From positions 620,001 through 684,000 of the forward strand of contig JBJXHN010000004.1 in assembly GCA_046233135.1 (NCBI GenBank): a stretch of DNA of 64,000 nt, written 5' to 3'. This document shows positions 16,711 to 24,956 of the stretch, piece after piece. The position numbers and the translations under genes are program-made. The notes under the pieces are model-generated. The model saw only the letters and a program-made list of their open reading frames with translations. It was not told the origin of the DNA and made no database searches. Numbering within the stretch: the first letter of the stretch is position 1; the number at the start of each line of letters is the position of its first letter. This DNA is from JBJXHN01 sp046233135. Lineage in GTDB: Bacteria > Pseudomonadota > Alphaproteobacteria > Rhodospirillales > Rhodospirillaceae.

Positions 16711-17343
16711 GTGTACACCCTTTATCGTGTCAGCCAGAGCCTTGGGGTCTTCGTGACCAAGGTGGGCAAAATCAGCGCCTGGGCGATGATCCTGCTGATG
16801 CTGGTCATCGTTTATGACGTCTTCACCCGCAACATCCTTTCCTCGCTGTACCACGACGGGGTGATCGGCCAGGGGATGGTGGATGCCCTGACCATTGTCA
16901 GTTCCACCAAGCTTCAGGAAACCGAATGGCATCTGCATGGAATCCTGTTGCTGATGACCTTCGGCTTCGCCTATATGCGCGACGCCCATGTGCGCATCGA
17001 GCTGGTGCGCGACCGCATGCGCACCCGCACCCGGCTGTGGATCGAACTGGTGGGCATTCTGGTGGCCCTGATCCCCTATACCGTGGTGGTGATGTATTTC
17101 GGCTATGACTTCGCCCATCGCGCCTGGGTCAGCGGGGAGGTTTCGGCGGCCCTGACCGGCCTGCCCCATCGCTGGTTCATCAAGGGCATGCTGGGGGTCG
17201 GTTTCTTCGTGCTGTTCCTGGCCGGCCTGTCGATGCTGTTGCGCACCATTGTCGCGCTGTTCGGCCCGTCGGACCTGCGCGACCAGGCCAGCCGCTTCGT
17301 TCATCCCGAGCTGGAGCCTGCTGCTCCGGCCAAGCCCGAATAA
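16711..17343 (+). CDS. TRAP transporter small permease (DctQ)
   Basis: A 210-residue membrane protein with four predicted helices, the expected topology of DctQ. The segment HGILLLMTFGFAYMRDAHVRIELVRDRM contains the family's Ala-HVR-(I/V) pattern. The GTG at 16711 is chosen because GAGGA lies before it and the first helix begins soon after. The frame is open upstream into the repeat element, but that part is not protein-like. It follows dctP by 317 bases that hold the repeat, and dctM starts 17 bases later. Confidence 0.85.
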   Translation: MYTLYRVSQSLGVFVTKVGKISAWAMILLMLVIVYDVFTRNILSSLYHDGVIGQGMVDALTIVSSTKLQETEWHLHGILLLMTFGFAYMRDAHVRIELVRDRMRTRTRLWIELVGILVALIPYTVVVMYFGYDFAHRAWVSGEVSAALTGLPHRWFIKGMLGVGFFVLFLAGLSMLLRTIVALFGPSDLRDQASRFVHPELEPAAPAKPE

Positions 17344-17360
17344 AAAGGGGGCACCATATC

Positions 17361-18731
17361 ATGGGATTTGAGGAAATTTTGCCCCTGCTGATGTTCGTGG
17401 CCCTGGCCGGGCTGCTGTTCACGGGGTTTCCCGTCGCGATGATCCTCGGCGGGGTCGGGTTGAGCTTTGCTTTCGGCGCTTATCTCTACGACGACTTCCT
17501 GTTCGACATTCCCCAGCTGTTCCTGGTGGTGTCGCGCATCTATGGCGGCATCGTCGAGAACCTGGTGCTTGTGGCCATCCCGATGTTCATTTTCATGGGG
17601 ACGATGCTGGAGAAGTCCGGGGTGGCCACGGATCTTCTGCATACCTTGCAGATTCTGCTGCGGCGGGTGCCGGGGGGGCTGGCGCTGGCGGTGACCCTGC
17701 TGGGGACGATCATGGCCGCGACGACGGGGATCATCGGCGCGTCGGTGGTGATGATGACCCTGATGGCCCTGCCGGTGATGACGGAGCGGGGCTACAACAA
17801 GTCCCTGGCCACGGGCACCATCGCCAGTTCGGGGACCCTGGGGATCCTGATCCCGCCGTCGATCATGCTGGTGATCATGGGGGATCTGCTGTCGATTTCC
17901 GTGGGCACCCTGTTTCTGGCGGCGATCTTCCCGGGGCTGATGCTGGCGCTGTTCTACTTCATCTACATCTTCTTCCGGGCCATGAGCGCCCCCCATCTGG
18001 CGCCGCCGCTGCCCGACGAGATCGGTCCCGAATCCCCGCTGGAGCTGCTGAAGGAGGTGCTGCGCACCTTCATCCCGCCGGTGTTCCTGATCGTTCTGGT
18101 GCTGGGCTCCATCTTCATGGGCTATGCCACGCCAACGGAGGCCTCGGGCATCGGGGCGGCGGGGGCGACCCTGCTGGCGGCGGTGCGCGGCCGGCTGACT
18201 TTCGGCGTGCTGAAGGACGTGGTGGAACGCTCTGCCCTGACCGGGGCGATGCTGTTCTTCATCTTTGTCGGCGCCACGGCCTTTTCCTACGTGTTCCGCG
18301 CGCTGGGCGGCGACGATCTGGTGGTCGGTGTGGTGGAGCACCTGGGCTTCGGTTCCTGGGGCCTGCTGTTCGTGCTGATGGGGATTGTCTTCCTGCTCGG
18401 CTTCTTCTTCGACTGGGTAGAAATAACGCTGATCGTCCTGCCGATCTTTGCGCCGATCATCAACGCGCTGGATTTCGGCGAGCATATCTCCGGGGCGGAA
18501 GTGGTGCCCTGGTTCGCCATCCTGGTGGCGGTCAACCTGCAAACCAGTTTCCTGACACCTCCGTTCGGCTTCGCCCTGTTCTACATGAAGGGGGTGGCGC
18601 CTCCGTCGATCAAGATTCAGGACATCTACAAAGGCATCGTGCCCTTTGTCGCCTTGCAGGTGCTTGGCCTGCTGCTGGTGATGCTGTTCCCTGACATTGC
18701 CATGTGGCTGCCGCGCACCCTGCTCGACTGA
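17361..18731 (+). CDS. TRAP transporter large permease (DctM)
   Basis: A 456-residue protein with about 12 membrane helices, the main solute pathway of the TRAP system. It carries DctM-type features: LLFTGFPVAMILGGVGL at the N-terminus, GTIMAATTGIIGASVVMMTLMALPVM, LGILIPPSIMLVIMG, YATPTEASGIGAAGA and LTPPFGFALFYMKGVAP. The last motif and the length fit the mannitol/2-oxo-acid type of TRAP carrier, in line with the TakP-like binding protein. AAGGGGG precedes the ATG. A strong terminator follows. Confidence 0.92.
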   Translation: MGFEEILPLLMFVALAGLLFTGFPVAMILGGVGLSFAFGAYLYDDFLFDIPQLFLVVSRIYGGIVENLVLVAIPMFIFMGTMLEKSGVATDLLHTLQILLRRVPGGLALAVTLLGTIMAATTGIIGASVVMMTLMALPVMTERGYNKSLATGTIASSGTLGILIPPSIMLVIMGDLLSISVGTLFLAAIFPGLMLALFYFIYIFFRAMSAPHLAPPLPDEIGPESPLELLKEVLRTFIPPVFLIVLVLGSIFMGYATPTEASGIGAAGATLLAAVRGRLTFGVLKDVVERSALTGAMLFFIFVGATAFSYVFRALGGDDLVVGVVEHLGFGSWGLLFVLMGIVFLLGFFFDWVEITLIVLPIFAPIINALDFGEHISGAEVVPWFAILVAVNLQTSFLTPPFGFALFYMKGVAPPSIKIQDIYKGIVPFVALQVLGLLLVMLFPDIAMWLPRTLLD

Positions 18732-18753
18732 CCGGTTGCGCTGGTTGAAACAG

Positions 18754-18796
18754 AGAAAGGGCGGGGGGCCGCGACAGCCTCCCGCCCTTTCTTTTC
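18754..18796 (+). terminator. Intrinsic terminator after dctM
   Basis: Perfect 12-bp arms AGAAAGGGCGGG (18754-18765) and CCCGCCCTTTCT (18781-18792) with a 15-base loop, then TTTCC. It ends the first TRAP operon. Confidence 0.85.
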
Positions 18797-18851
18797 CTGC
18801 CGAGGGGCGTTCCGTCCCTCGGTTTGCGTTCTGGCATGCGCGCCATTTTAT

Positions 18852-18925
18852 ATGCCTCACGGCAGTTCGCTGCGCTCACGCCTCCGGCGGGGCGGCCTTC
18901 GGCCGGCGCCCAGTCGGGCGCTGGG
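18852..18925. repeat. Dispersed intergenic repeat, copy B
   Basis: This stretch, read on the minus strand, holds block 2 then block 1 of the element also found at 5212-5310. Block 1 (18852-18897) is 41/46 identical and block 2 (18901-18925) 23/25 identical to the other copy. Both copies sit strictly between genes. Confidence 0.7.
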
Positions 18926-18954
18926 GTGGGCTGATTTGAAGTGTCTCCGTCTCG

Positions 18955-19002
18955 GCGCGCCTTCGGCACCACTCAGGCATGCGCGCCTTCGGCACGACTC
19001 AG
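18955..19002. repeat. Two-copy 26-bp tandem repeat overlapping a stop codon
   Basis: The 22-base unit beginning GCGCGCCTTCGGCAC occurs at 18955-18976 and 18981-19002 with one difference. The second unit covers the stop codon of the minus-strand DUF2380 gene, so the repeat may have changed the C-terminus of that protein. Confidence 0.6.
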
Positions 19003-19547
19003 TCGGCTGTCGCTTTTTCGCCGGCCTCGACCACGTAGTCGGCGATATAGATGGCCGCATGGCGGAACGAGGCATCGGAGTCGTCGCGGAAGGTGATGTT
19101 CCGATCCAGCGTCAGGCGGTCGGCCTCCAGATCGATCATGTGGACCTTGCCGAACTGCACCAGGGTGCTGACTTTGTGAATGCCGCCATAGATCAATAGT
19201 TGCCCGCCGGCCTCCCGGGCGGCGGTGATCAGGGCGCCGGGGGGCATGGACCCGGCAGAGCAGGGCGGTGTGTCGCAGGTCAGCGAAACCACGCGGAACG
19301 CTCCCTTGTCGGTCAGGATGCTCCGCAGGGTATCGGTCATCACCGTCAGCCGGGCCGCATGTTCCGCTGTCCGGTCCCCGGGCTCGCCGGAGGTGTCCTC
19401 GTAATCGAAGTCGGCGATGGCGATGGTCCGCAGCGCTGGCGGGGATTCGGGCGTGGCGGCGGAAGCCGGGCCGGCGACCGCCAGAAGCAGAGCGGCGAGC
19501 GGCAGGGTGATTCCGGACGGTGGTTTGGACGGGTATCGGGGCTGCAT
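18999..19547 (-). CDS. DUF2380 domain protein, secreted
   Basis: A 182-residue protein with a signal peptide (about residues 10-31, ending GPASA) and a domain that begins RTIAIADFDYEDTSGE, the typical opening of DUF2380. It also has SLTCDTPPCSAGSMPPGALITAAREAGGQLLIYGGIHKVSTLVQFGK, resembling proteins with a TolB-N-like fold that hold a periplasmic position. GGGAGGA before the ATG is a strong ribosome site. Function in the family is unknown. It stands alone. Confidence 0.75.
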   Translation of the reverse strand: MQPRYPSKPPSGITLPLAALLLAVAGPASAATPESPPALRTIAIADFDYEDTSGEPGDRTAEHAARLTVMTDTLRSILTDKGAFRVVSLTCDTPPCSAGSMPPGALITAAREAGGQLLIYGGIHKVSTLVQFGKVHMIDLEADRLTLDRNITFRDDSDASFRHAAIYIADYVVEAGEKATAD

Positions 19548-19657
19548 CGTGTCCTCCCTTTGGGCCGTTGAGCCGATAACTCAGTAGGGGAAACCGTCCG
19601 GTTGAGAGTCAACGCGCCCTTCGTATGGGGTTGGGTGAATGGGCGTCGTTCTCTGTT

Positions 19658-20323
19658 TTACCCTGCCCCGCTTTCTGCGGCGGCCAAGCGTTCCGCGAGT
19701 CGCTTTTCCGTTGCCGTTGCCCGGCGCCAGTCCCCCATCATCTCGTCCAGCAGCTTGCGAGCGGCGGGGTCGGGCAGGGGAACGGCCAGGGCATCGGCCT
19801 CTTGCCGCAGGGTGGCCTGAACCTGCCGGATCGGGCCGGGATCGTTGTCCAGCGCCAGCCACAGGGTCGCCCCTTCGGTCAGGATCAGGGTGCGGTGGGC
19901 GAGCGCTCGGGCCAGATCGGCATCCAGCTTCTGGCCGATCAGCCGCTCGAACAGCCTGATCACATCGTCGAAGAAGCCGTGGATCGCCCCGTGCACCGCC
20001 GGGGACTCGCTGCCCAGCCCATAGGCCAAGTGCAGTCCCACACAGCGCTTCCCGGCGCTCAGCAGGGCCACCAGCCGGGACAGGGCGGCGTCATAATCTG
20101 CCCGCCAATCCCCGCTCGGCCGCATGTCGCCGAAAGCCTCTGCCGCCGTCAGGGCCAGGACTTCGGGGACCAGATCCTCCTTGCCGCCGATGCGGCTGTA
20201 CAGGCTGCCCTTCAGGATTCCCACCCGGTCGGCAAGCTCCTGCATGGTCATCCCCGCATAGCCCCGATCGCGCATCAGGTCGCGGGCGGCGGTGAGGATC
20301 GACTCCCGGGTTGCCTTGGTCAC
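19658..20323 (-). CDS. TetR/AcrR family transcriptional regulator
   Basis: About 221 residues from a GTG at 20323. The N-terminal HTH reads ATRESILTAARDLMRDRGYAGMTMQELADRVGILKGSLYSRIGGKEDLV, a clear TetR domain. The rest is a ligand-binding helical domain. The frame is open upstream to 20386, but that would place the operator inside the gene, so GTG 20323 is preferred. It is divergent from a flavin-type oxidoreductase gene, with a 20-bp dyad between them, so local auto- and cross-regulation is likely. The inducer is unknown. Confidence 0.83.
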   Translation of the reverse strand: MTKATRESILTAARDLMRDRGYAGMTMQELADRVGILKGSLYSRIGGKEDLVPEVLALTAAEAFGDMRPSGDWRADYDAALSRLVALLSAGKRCVGLHLAYGLGSESPAVHGAIHGFFDDVIRLFERLIGQKLDADLARALAHRTLILTEGATLWLALDNDPGPIRQVQATLRQEADALAVPLPDPAARKLLDEMMGDWRRATATEKRLAERLAAAESGAG

Positions 20324-20338
20324 GCTGATATCCCATTT

Positions 20339-20358
20339 ACAAACTACCAACCGTTTGT
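20339..20358. promoter_or_regulatory. ACAAAC-N8-GTTTGT dyad, candidate TetR operator
   Basis: The inverted repeat ACAAAC (20339-20344) / GTTTGT (20353-20358) lies 15 bases outside the TetR start and about 40 bases before the divergent gene. Size, symmetry and place are as expected of a TetR-family operator controlling both genes. Confidence 0.6.
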
Positions 20359-20399
20359 TTTTATCGACGCAATCGAGAGTGTGCAAGGGGAGATGCGTG

Positions 20400-20960
20400 A
20401 TGGACGAGGATACGGCGGGCGGAGACGGAAGGGACAGCGCCCTGGGGCACCCCGGAGAGCTGGAGATGCGGCGGCGCTACCCCGGCCAGTATCGCTGGGA
20501 CGAAGACACTCTGTCGGCGATGATGCGGCCGCTGCTGTCACCGTCGCTGATCCGTTTTGTCGAGGCGCAGCCGTTCTTCTTCATCGCCACGGCCGGTCCG
20601 TCCGGTCACTGCGATGCCAGCTTCAGGGGACGGGAATACGATGCGTCGGGCCGCCCCCTGCCGGCGGTCAAGGTGATCGAGCCGACCCGGCTGATGTTCC
20701 CGGATTTCGACGGCAACGGGCTCTACAACAGCCTGGGGAATATCCTCGAAAACCCCCACATCGGCATGCTGTTCATGGACTTCGACCGCCAGCGCCGCGC
20801 CCGGGTCAACGGCCGCGCGGCGGTACGGACGGCCGATCCGGCCGCGCTGGAGGTCTGGCCCCTGGCCCGGCGGGTGGTGGAGGTGACGGTGGAGCAGGCC
20901 TTCGGCAATTGCAACGCCCGCATCCCTCGGCTGGTCATGGAACCCGGGAGCGACCGGTAA
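20400..20960 (+). CDS. Pyridoxamine 5'-phosphate oxidase family (FMN-binding) protein
   Basis: A 186-residue split-barrel protein. The segment FVEAQPFFFIATAGPSGHCDASFRGREYDASGRPLPAVKVIEPTRLMFPDFDGNGLYNSLGNILENPHIGMLFMDF is typical of the PPOX/FMN-binding family: a strand pair that cradles FMN, then the GNxLxNSLGNILENPHIGxLF pattern. Such proteins are often redox or stress-detoxification enzymes of unknown substrate. AAGGGGA precedes the ATG. It is divergent from a TetR gene, which probably controls it. Confidence 0.83.
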   Translation: MDEDTAGGDGRDSALGHPGELEMRRRYPGQYRWDEDTLSAMMRPLLSPSLIRFVEAQPFFFIATAGPSGHCDASFRGREYDASGRPLPAVKVIEPTRLMFPDFDGNGLYNSLGNILENPHIGMLFMDFDRQRRARVNGRAAVRTADPAALEVWPLARRVVEVTVEQAFGNCNARIPRLVMEPGSDR

Positions 20961-21016
20961 CGGGGCTCAGCGGCACTGCAGAAGACCCGTACTCGCGGAC
21001 GTTGCCGCCGGCGCTG

Positions 21017-21379
21017 TCACCCCGGGAACAGGGCGGCATAGCGGTCTTCCTTGAAGCCGATCTCGATGGTCTCCCCGACCTCCAGCACCGGCCGCTTGAT
21101 CATCGACGGCTGTTCGATCATCAGGGCGATGGCCTTGTCCTGGTCCAGGTCCTGCTTCGCCGTATCGGGCAGCTTGCGGAAGGTGGTGCCCGCCCGGTTC
21201 AGGACCTTGTCCCAGCCGGCCGCCGTGCACCAGCGTTCCAGCGCCTCGCGGGGGGCGCCGTCTTTCTTGTAGTCGTGGAAGGTATAGGCGATCCCGTGGC
21301 CGGTCAGCCAGGTGAAGGCCTTCTTCATGGTGTCGCAGGTCTTGATGCCGTGGATGGTCACGCGGTCGGAGGGGCTCAT
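21017..21379 (-). CDS. ArsC-family (YffB/Spx-like) reductase
   Basis: A 120-residue thioredoxin-fold protein. It opens VTIHGIKTCDTMKKAFTWL, where the single Cys in K-T-C-D-T-M-K-K is the YffB-type active site, and continues HDYKKDG...LERW, then MIEQPSMIKRPVLEV with the cis-proline RP that is the family mark. YffB proteins resemble arsenate reductase but their physiological reaction is unclear. It lies 95 bases after the FAH hydrolase gene and could share its transcript, but no functional link is apparent. Confidence 0.85.
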   Translation of the reverse strand: MSPSDRVTIHGIKTCDTMKKAFTWLTGHGIAYTFHDYKKDGAPREALERWCTAAGWDKVLNRAGTTFRKLPDTAKQDLDQDKAIALMIEQPSMIKRPVLEVGETIEIGFKEDRYAALFPG

Positions 21380-21474
21380 GAAGGGGGCTCCGGCTGGGAA
21401 GGAAGGCGGGACCCCGTTCTACCCCCTCCCGCCCGGAATGGAAACCGGGCGGGAGGACGCGACGGTCAGGCGGG

Positions 21475-22314
21475 TCAGGCGCGGACCACGGCCTGGCATT
21501 GTTCGCCCAGGCCCTCGATGCCCAGGCGCATGGTTTCCCCACCGTTCAGGAAGACCTGCGGCGTCTGCCCCATGCCCACGCCGGGCGGCGTGCCGGTGGA
21601 GATGATGTCGCCGGGCTGCAGGCTCATGAACTGGCTGACGTAGTGCACCAGATGGCGCACGCCGAAGACCATGGTGCGGGTGGACCCGTCCTGATAGCGA
21701 TGGCCGTCCACCTCCAGCCACAGGCCGAGGGTCTGCGGATCGGCCACCTCGTCGCGGGTCACCAGCCAGGGGCCGATGGGGCCGAAGGTGTCGGCGCTTT
21801 TGCCCTTCACCCACTGGCCGCCGCGTTCGATCTGGAAGGCGCGTTCGGACACGTCGTTGACCACGCAGTAGCCGGCCACGTGGTCCATCGCGTCGGCTTC
21901 GTCGATATAGACGCCGCCCTTGCCGATCACCACGCCCAGTTCCACTTCCCAGTCGGCCTTGGTGGAGCCGCGCGGCACCACCACCGTGTCGTTCGGACCG
22001 CAGATGGCCGAGGTTGCCTTCATGAACATCACCGGTTCCTTGGGCACGTCCATGCCGGATTCCGCCGCATGGTCGGCGTAGTTCAGGCCGATGCACAGGA
22101 ACTTGCCGACCCGGCCGACGCAGGGGCCGATGCGGTCGACGGCCAGCACGGGCAGCGAGGCGGGATCGACGGCGGCCAGTCTGGCGAGCCCGTCGGGGGT
22201 CAGCACGTCGCCGGCGATGTCATCGACCAGACCCGACAGGTCGCGTGCCTGGCCGTCCTTATCCAGCAGCGCCGGCCGTTCGGCACCCGGGGGACCCACC
22301 CGTAGCAATTTCAT
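21475..22314 (-). CDS. FAH-family hydrolase, probable 2,4-diketo-3-deoxy-L-rhamnonate hydrolase
   Basis: A 279-residue fumarylacetoacetate-hydrolase-fold enzyme. Family features: KFLCIGLNYADHAAE, then the metal-binding acids in DWEVELGVVIGKGG, and GYCVVNDVSERAFQ, KSADTFGPIGPWLVT and GDIISTGTPPGVGMG. In the non-phosphorylating L-rhamnose route a relative (LRA6) cleaves 2,4-diketo-3-deoxy-L-rhamnonate to pyruvate and lactate. That role is inferred here from the rhamnonate dehydratase and SDR genes in the same operon; family alone would also allow other 2,4-diketo acids. It starts 43 bases after the SDR stop. Confidence 0.85.
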   Translation of the reverse strand: MKLLRVGPPGAERPALLDKDGQARDLSGLVDDIAGDVLTPDGLARLAAVDPASLPVLAVDRIGPCVGRVGKFLCIGLNYADHAAESGMDVPKEPVMFMKATSAICGPNDTVVVPRGSTKADWEVELGVVIGKGGVYIDEADAMDHVAGYCVVNDVSERAFQIERGGQWVKGKSADTFGPIGPWLVTRDEVADPQTLGLWLEVDGHRYQDGSTRTMVFGVRHLVHYVSQFMSLQPGDIISTGTPPGVGMGQTPQVFLNGGETMRLGIEGLGEQCQAVVRA

Positions 22315-22357
22315 GGAAGCAATCCTTCTGTATCTTCGGGGGCAAGAGGGGAAAAGA

Positions 22358-23104
22358 TTAATAGGTGGCCCGGCCGCCGGACAGGTCGAACACGGCACCG
22401 GTGGTGAAAGAGTTCTCCGCGCTGGCCAGCCAGGCGACCATATGGGCCACTTCGTCCACTTCCAGGAAGCGGCCGCGCGGGATCTTGGACAGCATGTAGT
22501 CGATATGCTCCTGCTTCATCTGGTCGAAGATGCGGGTGCGGGCGGCGGCCGGGGTGATACAGTTGACGGCGATGTCCAGGCCGGCGGTTTCCTTGCCCAG
22601 CGACTTGGTCAGCCCGATCACCCCGGCCTTGGACGCGGAATAGGCACAGGCGTTGGGATTGCCTTCCTTGCCGGCGATGGAGGCGACATTGATGATGCGG
22701 CCGTAGTTGCGGGCGATCATGCCCTTCACCACCGCTCGGTTCAGATAGAACACGCCGTTCAGGTTGACGTCGAGGATGCGGCGCCATTCGGCGGGATCGT
22801 AGTCCACAACCGGCGCATTGGCCCCGGCGATGCCGGCCACGGCGGCCAGGATGGTGATCGGGCCGAACTCGGCCTCGGTGGCGGCGGTGACGGTGGCCAC
22901 GGCGTGTTCGTCCACCTGATCCAGGGCGCGGAACTCGGCGGCGGGACCCAGCCTGGCGGCGGCGTCGCGGCCCAGATCCTCGTCCTGATCCCAGATGGAC
23001 ACCCGGGCGCCACTGGCGATGAAACGCTTGGCGACGGCGAGGCCGATGCCCTGGGCGCCGCCGGTGACGACGGCGACCTGGTCGGTCAGATCGATGGTGT
23101 TCAT
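22358..23104 (-). CDS. SDR dehydrogenase, probable 2-keto-3-deoxy-L-rhamnonate 4-dehydrogenase
   Basis: A 248-residue classical short-chain dehydrogenase: cofactor motif TGGAQGIG, acidic D in SIWDQDED suggesting NAD+, NVNLNGVFYLNR-like helix, catalytic Ser in INVASIAGKEG and YSASK. Relatives (LRA5) oxidise C4 of 2-keto-3-deoxy-L-rhamnonate. GGAGAG precedes the ATG at 23104; the open frame further upstream is not used. Its place between the TRAP dctM gene and an FAH hydrolase, in an operon headed by rhamnonate dehydratase, supports the assignment; other deoxy-sugar acids, such as L-fuconate derivatives, remain possible. Confidence 0.85.
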   Translation of the reverse strand: MNTIDLTDQVAVVTGGAQGIGLAVAKRFIASGARVSIWDQDEDLGRDAAARLGPAAEFRALDQVDEHAVATVTAATEAEFGPITILAAVAGIAGANAPVVDYDPAEWRRILDVNLNGVFYLNRAVVKGMIARNYGRIINVASIAGKEGNPNACAYSASKAGVIGLTKSLGKETAGLDIAVNCITPAAARTRIFDQMKQEHIDYMLSKIPRGRFLEVDEVAHMVAWLASAENSFTTGAVFDLSGGRATY

Positions 23105-23148
23105 GGTCTCTCCAACGGTTTTGGGGGAAGCGGCCGGGCGGGCGGCCA

Positions 23149-24435
23149 TTAACTTCCGTACCCTCCCATCACCCGGGGCAGCAGCAAGGTGACGGCGGGG
23201 ATGAAGGTGATGATGAGCAGGCCGATCAGCACGATCCCGAAATAGGGCAGGAAGGGCTTCATGGCCTTGGCGTAGGGCACATCACCGATGCGGCAGGCAA
23301 GCAGCAGGATGATGGCCACCGGCGGGGTGATCGATCCCAGCAGCACGGTGATGATGGTGACCACCGCGAAGTGGATGGGGTCGAGGCCGTAGGCCGCGCC
23401 CAGGGGGGCGAGCATGGGGGTGACCAGGATCAGGGCCGAAATCGTCTCGACGAACATGCCCAGCGCCAGCAGGGCGGCGACGATCAGGGCCAGGGCCAGA
23501 TACTTGTTGTCGGTCAGGGCATGCAGGGCGGTGGCCAGCTGGTCGGGGAAGCCCTCGCGGGCGATGATCCATGAAAACAGCGCCGCCCCGCCCAGGATGA
23601 TCAGGATCGACGAGGTGGAGATGGTCGCATCCCGGATGAAGCGGTAGGTATTGGCGAACCGCAGCTGGCCGGCCAGGAGTCCGTAAACCAGCGCATAGAC
23701 CACCGCCAGGATGCCCGCTTCGGTGGGGGTGAAGACCCCCGACTGGATGCCGCCGATGATCAGCACGGGCAGCACCAGGGCGGGCAGGGCGCTGCGCAGG
23801 GCGGCCAGGATCTCCGGCCTGCTCGCCCGGCCGTGGCGGGTGCCGCCGATGTCGTCGGCGCGGTACCAGGTGTAGGCCATCAGCAGCCCGGCGATCACCA
23901 GCCCGGGCAGGATGCCGGCCAGGAACAGGGTGCCGATGGACAGCCCGGTCATGGCGCCATAGAGCACCATCAGCAGGCTGGGCGGGATGATCGGCCCCAG
24001 GATGGCGGATACGGCGGTGATCACCACCGACCATTCGGGCTTGTAGCCCTCTTTCTTCATGGCCGGCAGCATCATCGAGCCGACCGCCGCCGCATCGGCC
24101 GCCGCCGATCCGGAAATCCCGGAAAACAGCAGGCTGGTCAGGATGTTCACCTGCCCCAGACCGCCGCGCACATGGCCGATCAGGGCATTGGCGAAGCGGA
24201 CGATGGCGGTGGTGATGCCGCTGACGTTCATCAGGTTGCCCGCCAGGATGAACAGCGGGATGGCCATCAAGGGGAAACTATCCAGCGAGGAATAGAACCG
24301 CTGGGGCAGCACCAGCAGCGGCACGTCCCCGCCGGTCACCAGCACCGCCACCGCCGACAGCCCCATGGCGAAGGCCACGGGCACGCCAAGCAGCAGCAGC
24401 AGGGTGAACAGGAAAAACAGGAACAGGACGGTCAT
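23149..24435 (-). CDS. TRAP transporter large permease (DctM)
   Basis: A 428-residue membrane carrier with about 12 helices and typical DctM motifs: LLGVPVAFAMGLSAVAVL, FPLMAIPLFILAGNLMNVSG, SLLFSGISGSAAADAAAVGSMMLPAMKKEGY, GPIIPPSLLMVLYG and FTPTEAGILAVVYALVYGL. It takes up an anionic substrate delivered by the binding protein at 24953-25957 using a sodium or proton gradient. Its ATG overlaps the dctQ stop by four bases (ATGA). The operon points to a sugar acid, most simply L-rhamnonate, as substrate. Confidence 0.92.
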   Translation of the reverse strand: MTVLFLFFLFTLLLLLGVPVAFAMGLSAVAVLVTGGDVPLLVLPQRFYSSLDSFPLMAIPLFILAGNLMNVSGITTAIVRFANALIGHVRGGLGQVNILTSLLFSGISGSAAADAAAVGSMMLPAMKKEGYKPEWSVVITAVSAILGPIIPPSLLMVLYGAMTGLSIGTLFLAGILPGLVIAGLLMAYTWYRADDIGGTRHGRASRPEILAALRSALPALVLPVLIIGGIQSGVFTPTEAGILAVVYALVYGLLAGQLRFANTYRFIRDATISTSSILIILGGAALFSWIIAREGFPDQLATALHALTDNKYLALALIVAALLALGMFVETISALILVTPMLAPLGAAYGLDPIHFAVVTIITVLLGSITPPVAIILLLACRIGDVPYAKAMKPFLPYFGIVLIGLLIITFIPAVTLLLPRVMGGYGS

Positions 24436-24956
24436 GGCCCTTCATCATCCTTGTGGACCGTGGTGTCGCCGGGGTGGGGCCAGGCGGGCGAGTCTTCTTC
24501 CTTGCGGATCAGAAGCGCGATAGCCCCCAGCACCGCCCCCAGGGGAATGGGGGCATAGATCCAGGCCCGCGACACACCCAGCGTGGGCGAGGAAAAGGCC
24601 GCCGACCGGGCCGCGAAGATCTCGCCGTGCCAGGCCAGGATGGCGAGGAACAGGATCGACAGCAGCGCCGCCGCCCGCAGCCGCCACCGGGTCAGCCGGG
24701 CGGAAAGGGAGAGGATGTGGATCACCACCTCTTCATGCCGGTACAGCACCACGGGCAGGCCGAGCATCACCGACCAGACCAGCAGCACGCGCACCACCTC
24801 TTCCGTCCAGAACCAGCTGAAGGCGGGGACGAAGCGGTCAATGACCTGCACGAAGACCAGTGTCATCATCACCGCGAAGATCGTGACCACCGCCGCCGTC
24901 AGGGCGGCGATGGTCCGATCCATGACACGCCGCGGACCGGAGGGCGCGGGGATCAT
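24432..24956 (-). CDS. TRAP transporter small permease (DctQ)
   Basis: A 174-residue four-helix membrane protein. Features: ALTAAVVTIFAVMMTLVFVQVIDRF, then EVVRVLLVWSVMLGLPVVLYRHEEVVIHIL, the position where DctQ proteins carry their conserved (W/F)xxxLG...R..EH motif. It bridges binding protein and DctM. It overlaps dctP and dctM by four bases at each end, showing tight coupling in the operon. Confidence 0.88.
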   Translation of the reverse strand: MIPAPSGPRRVMDRTIAALTAAVVTIFAVMMTLVFVQVIDRFVPAFSWFWTEEVVRVLLVWSVMLGLPVVLYRHEEVVIHILSLSARLTRWRLRAAALLSILFLAILAWHGEIFAARSAAFSSPTLGVSRAWIYAPIPLGAVLGAIALLIRKEEDSPAWPHPGDTTVHKDDEGP

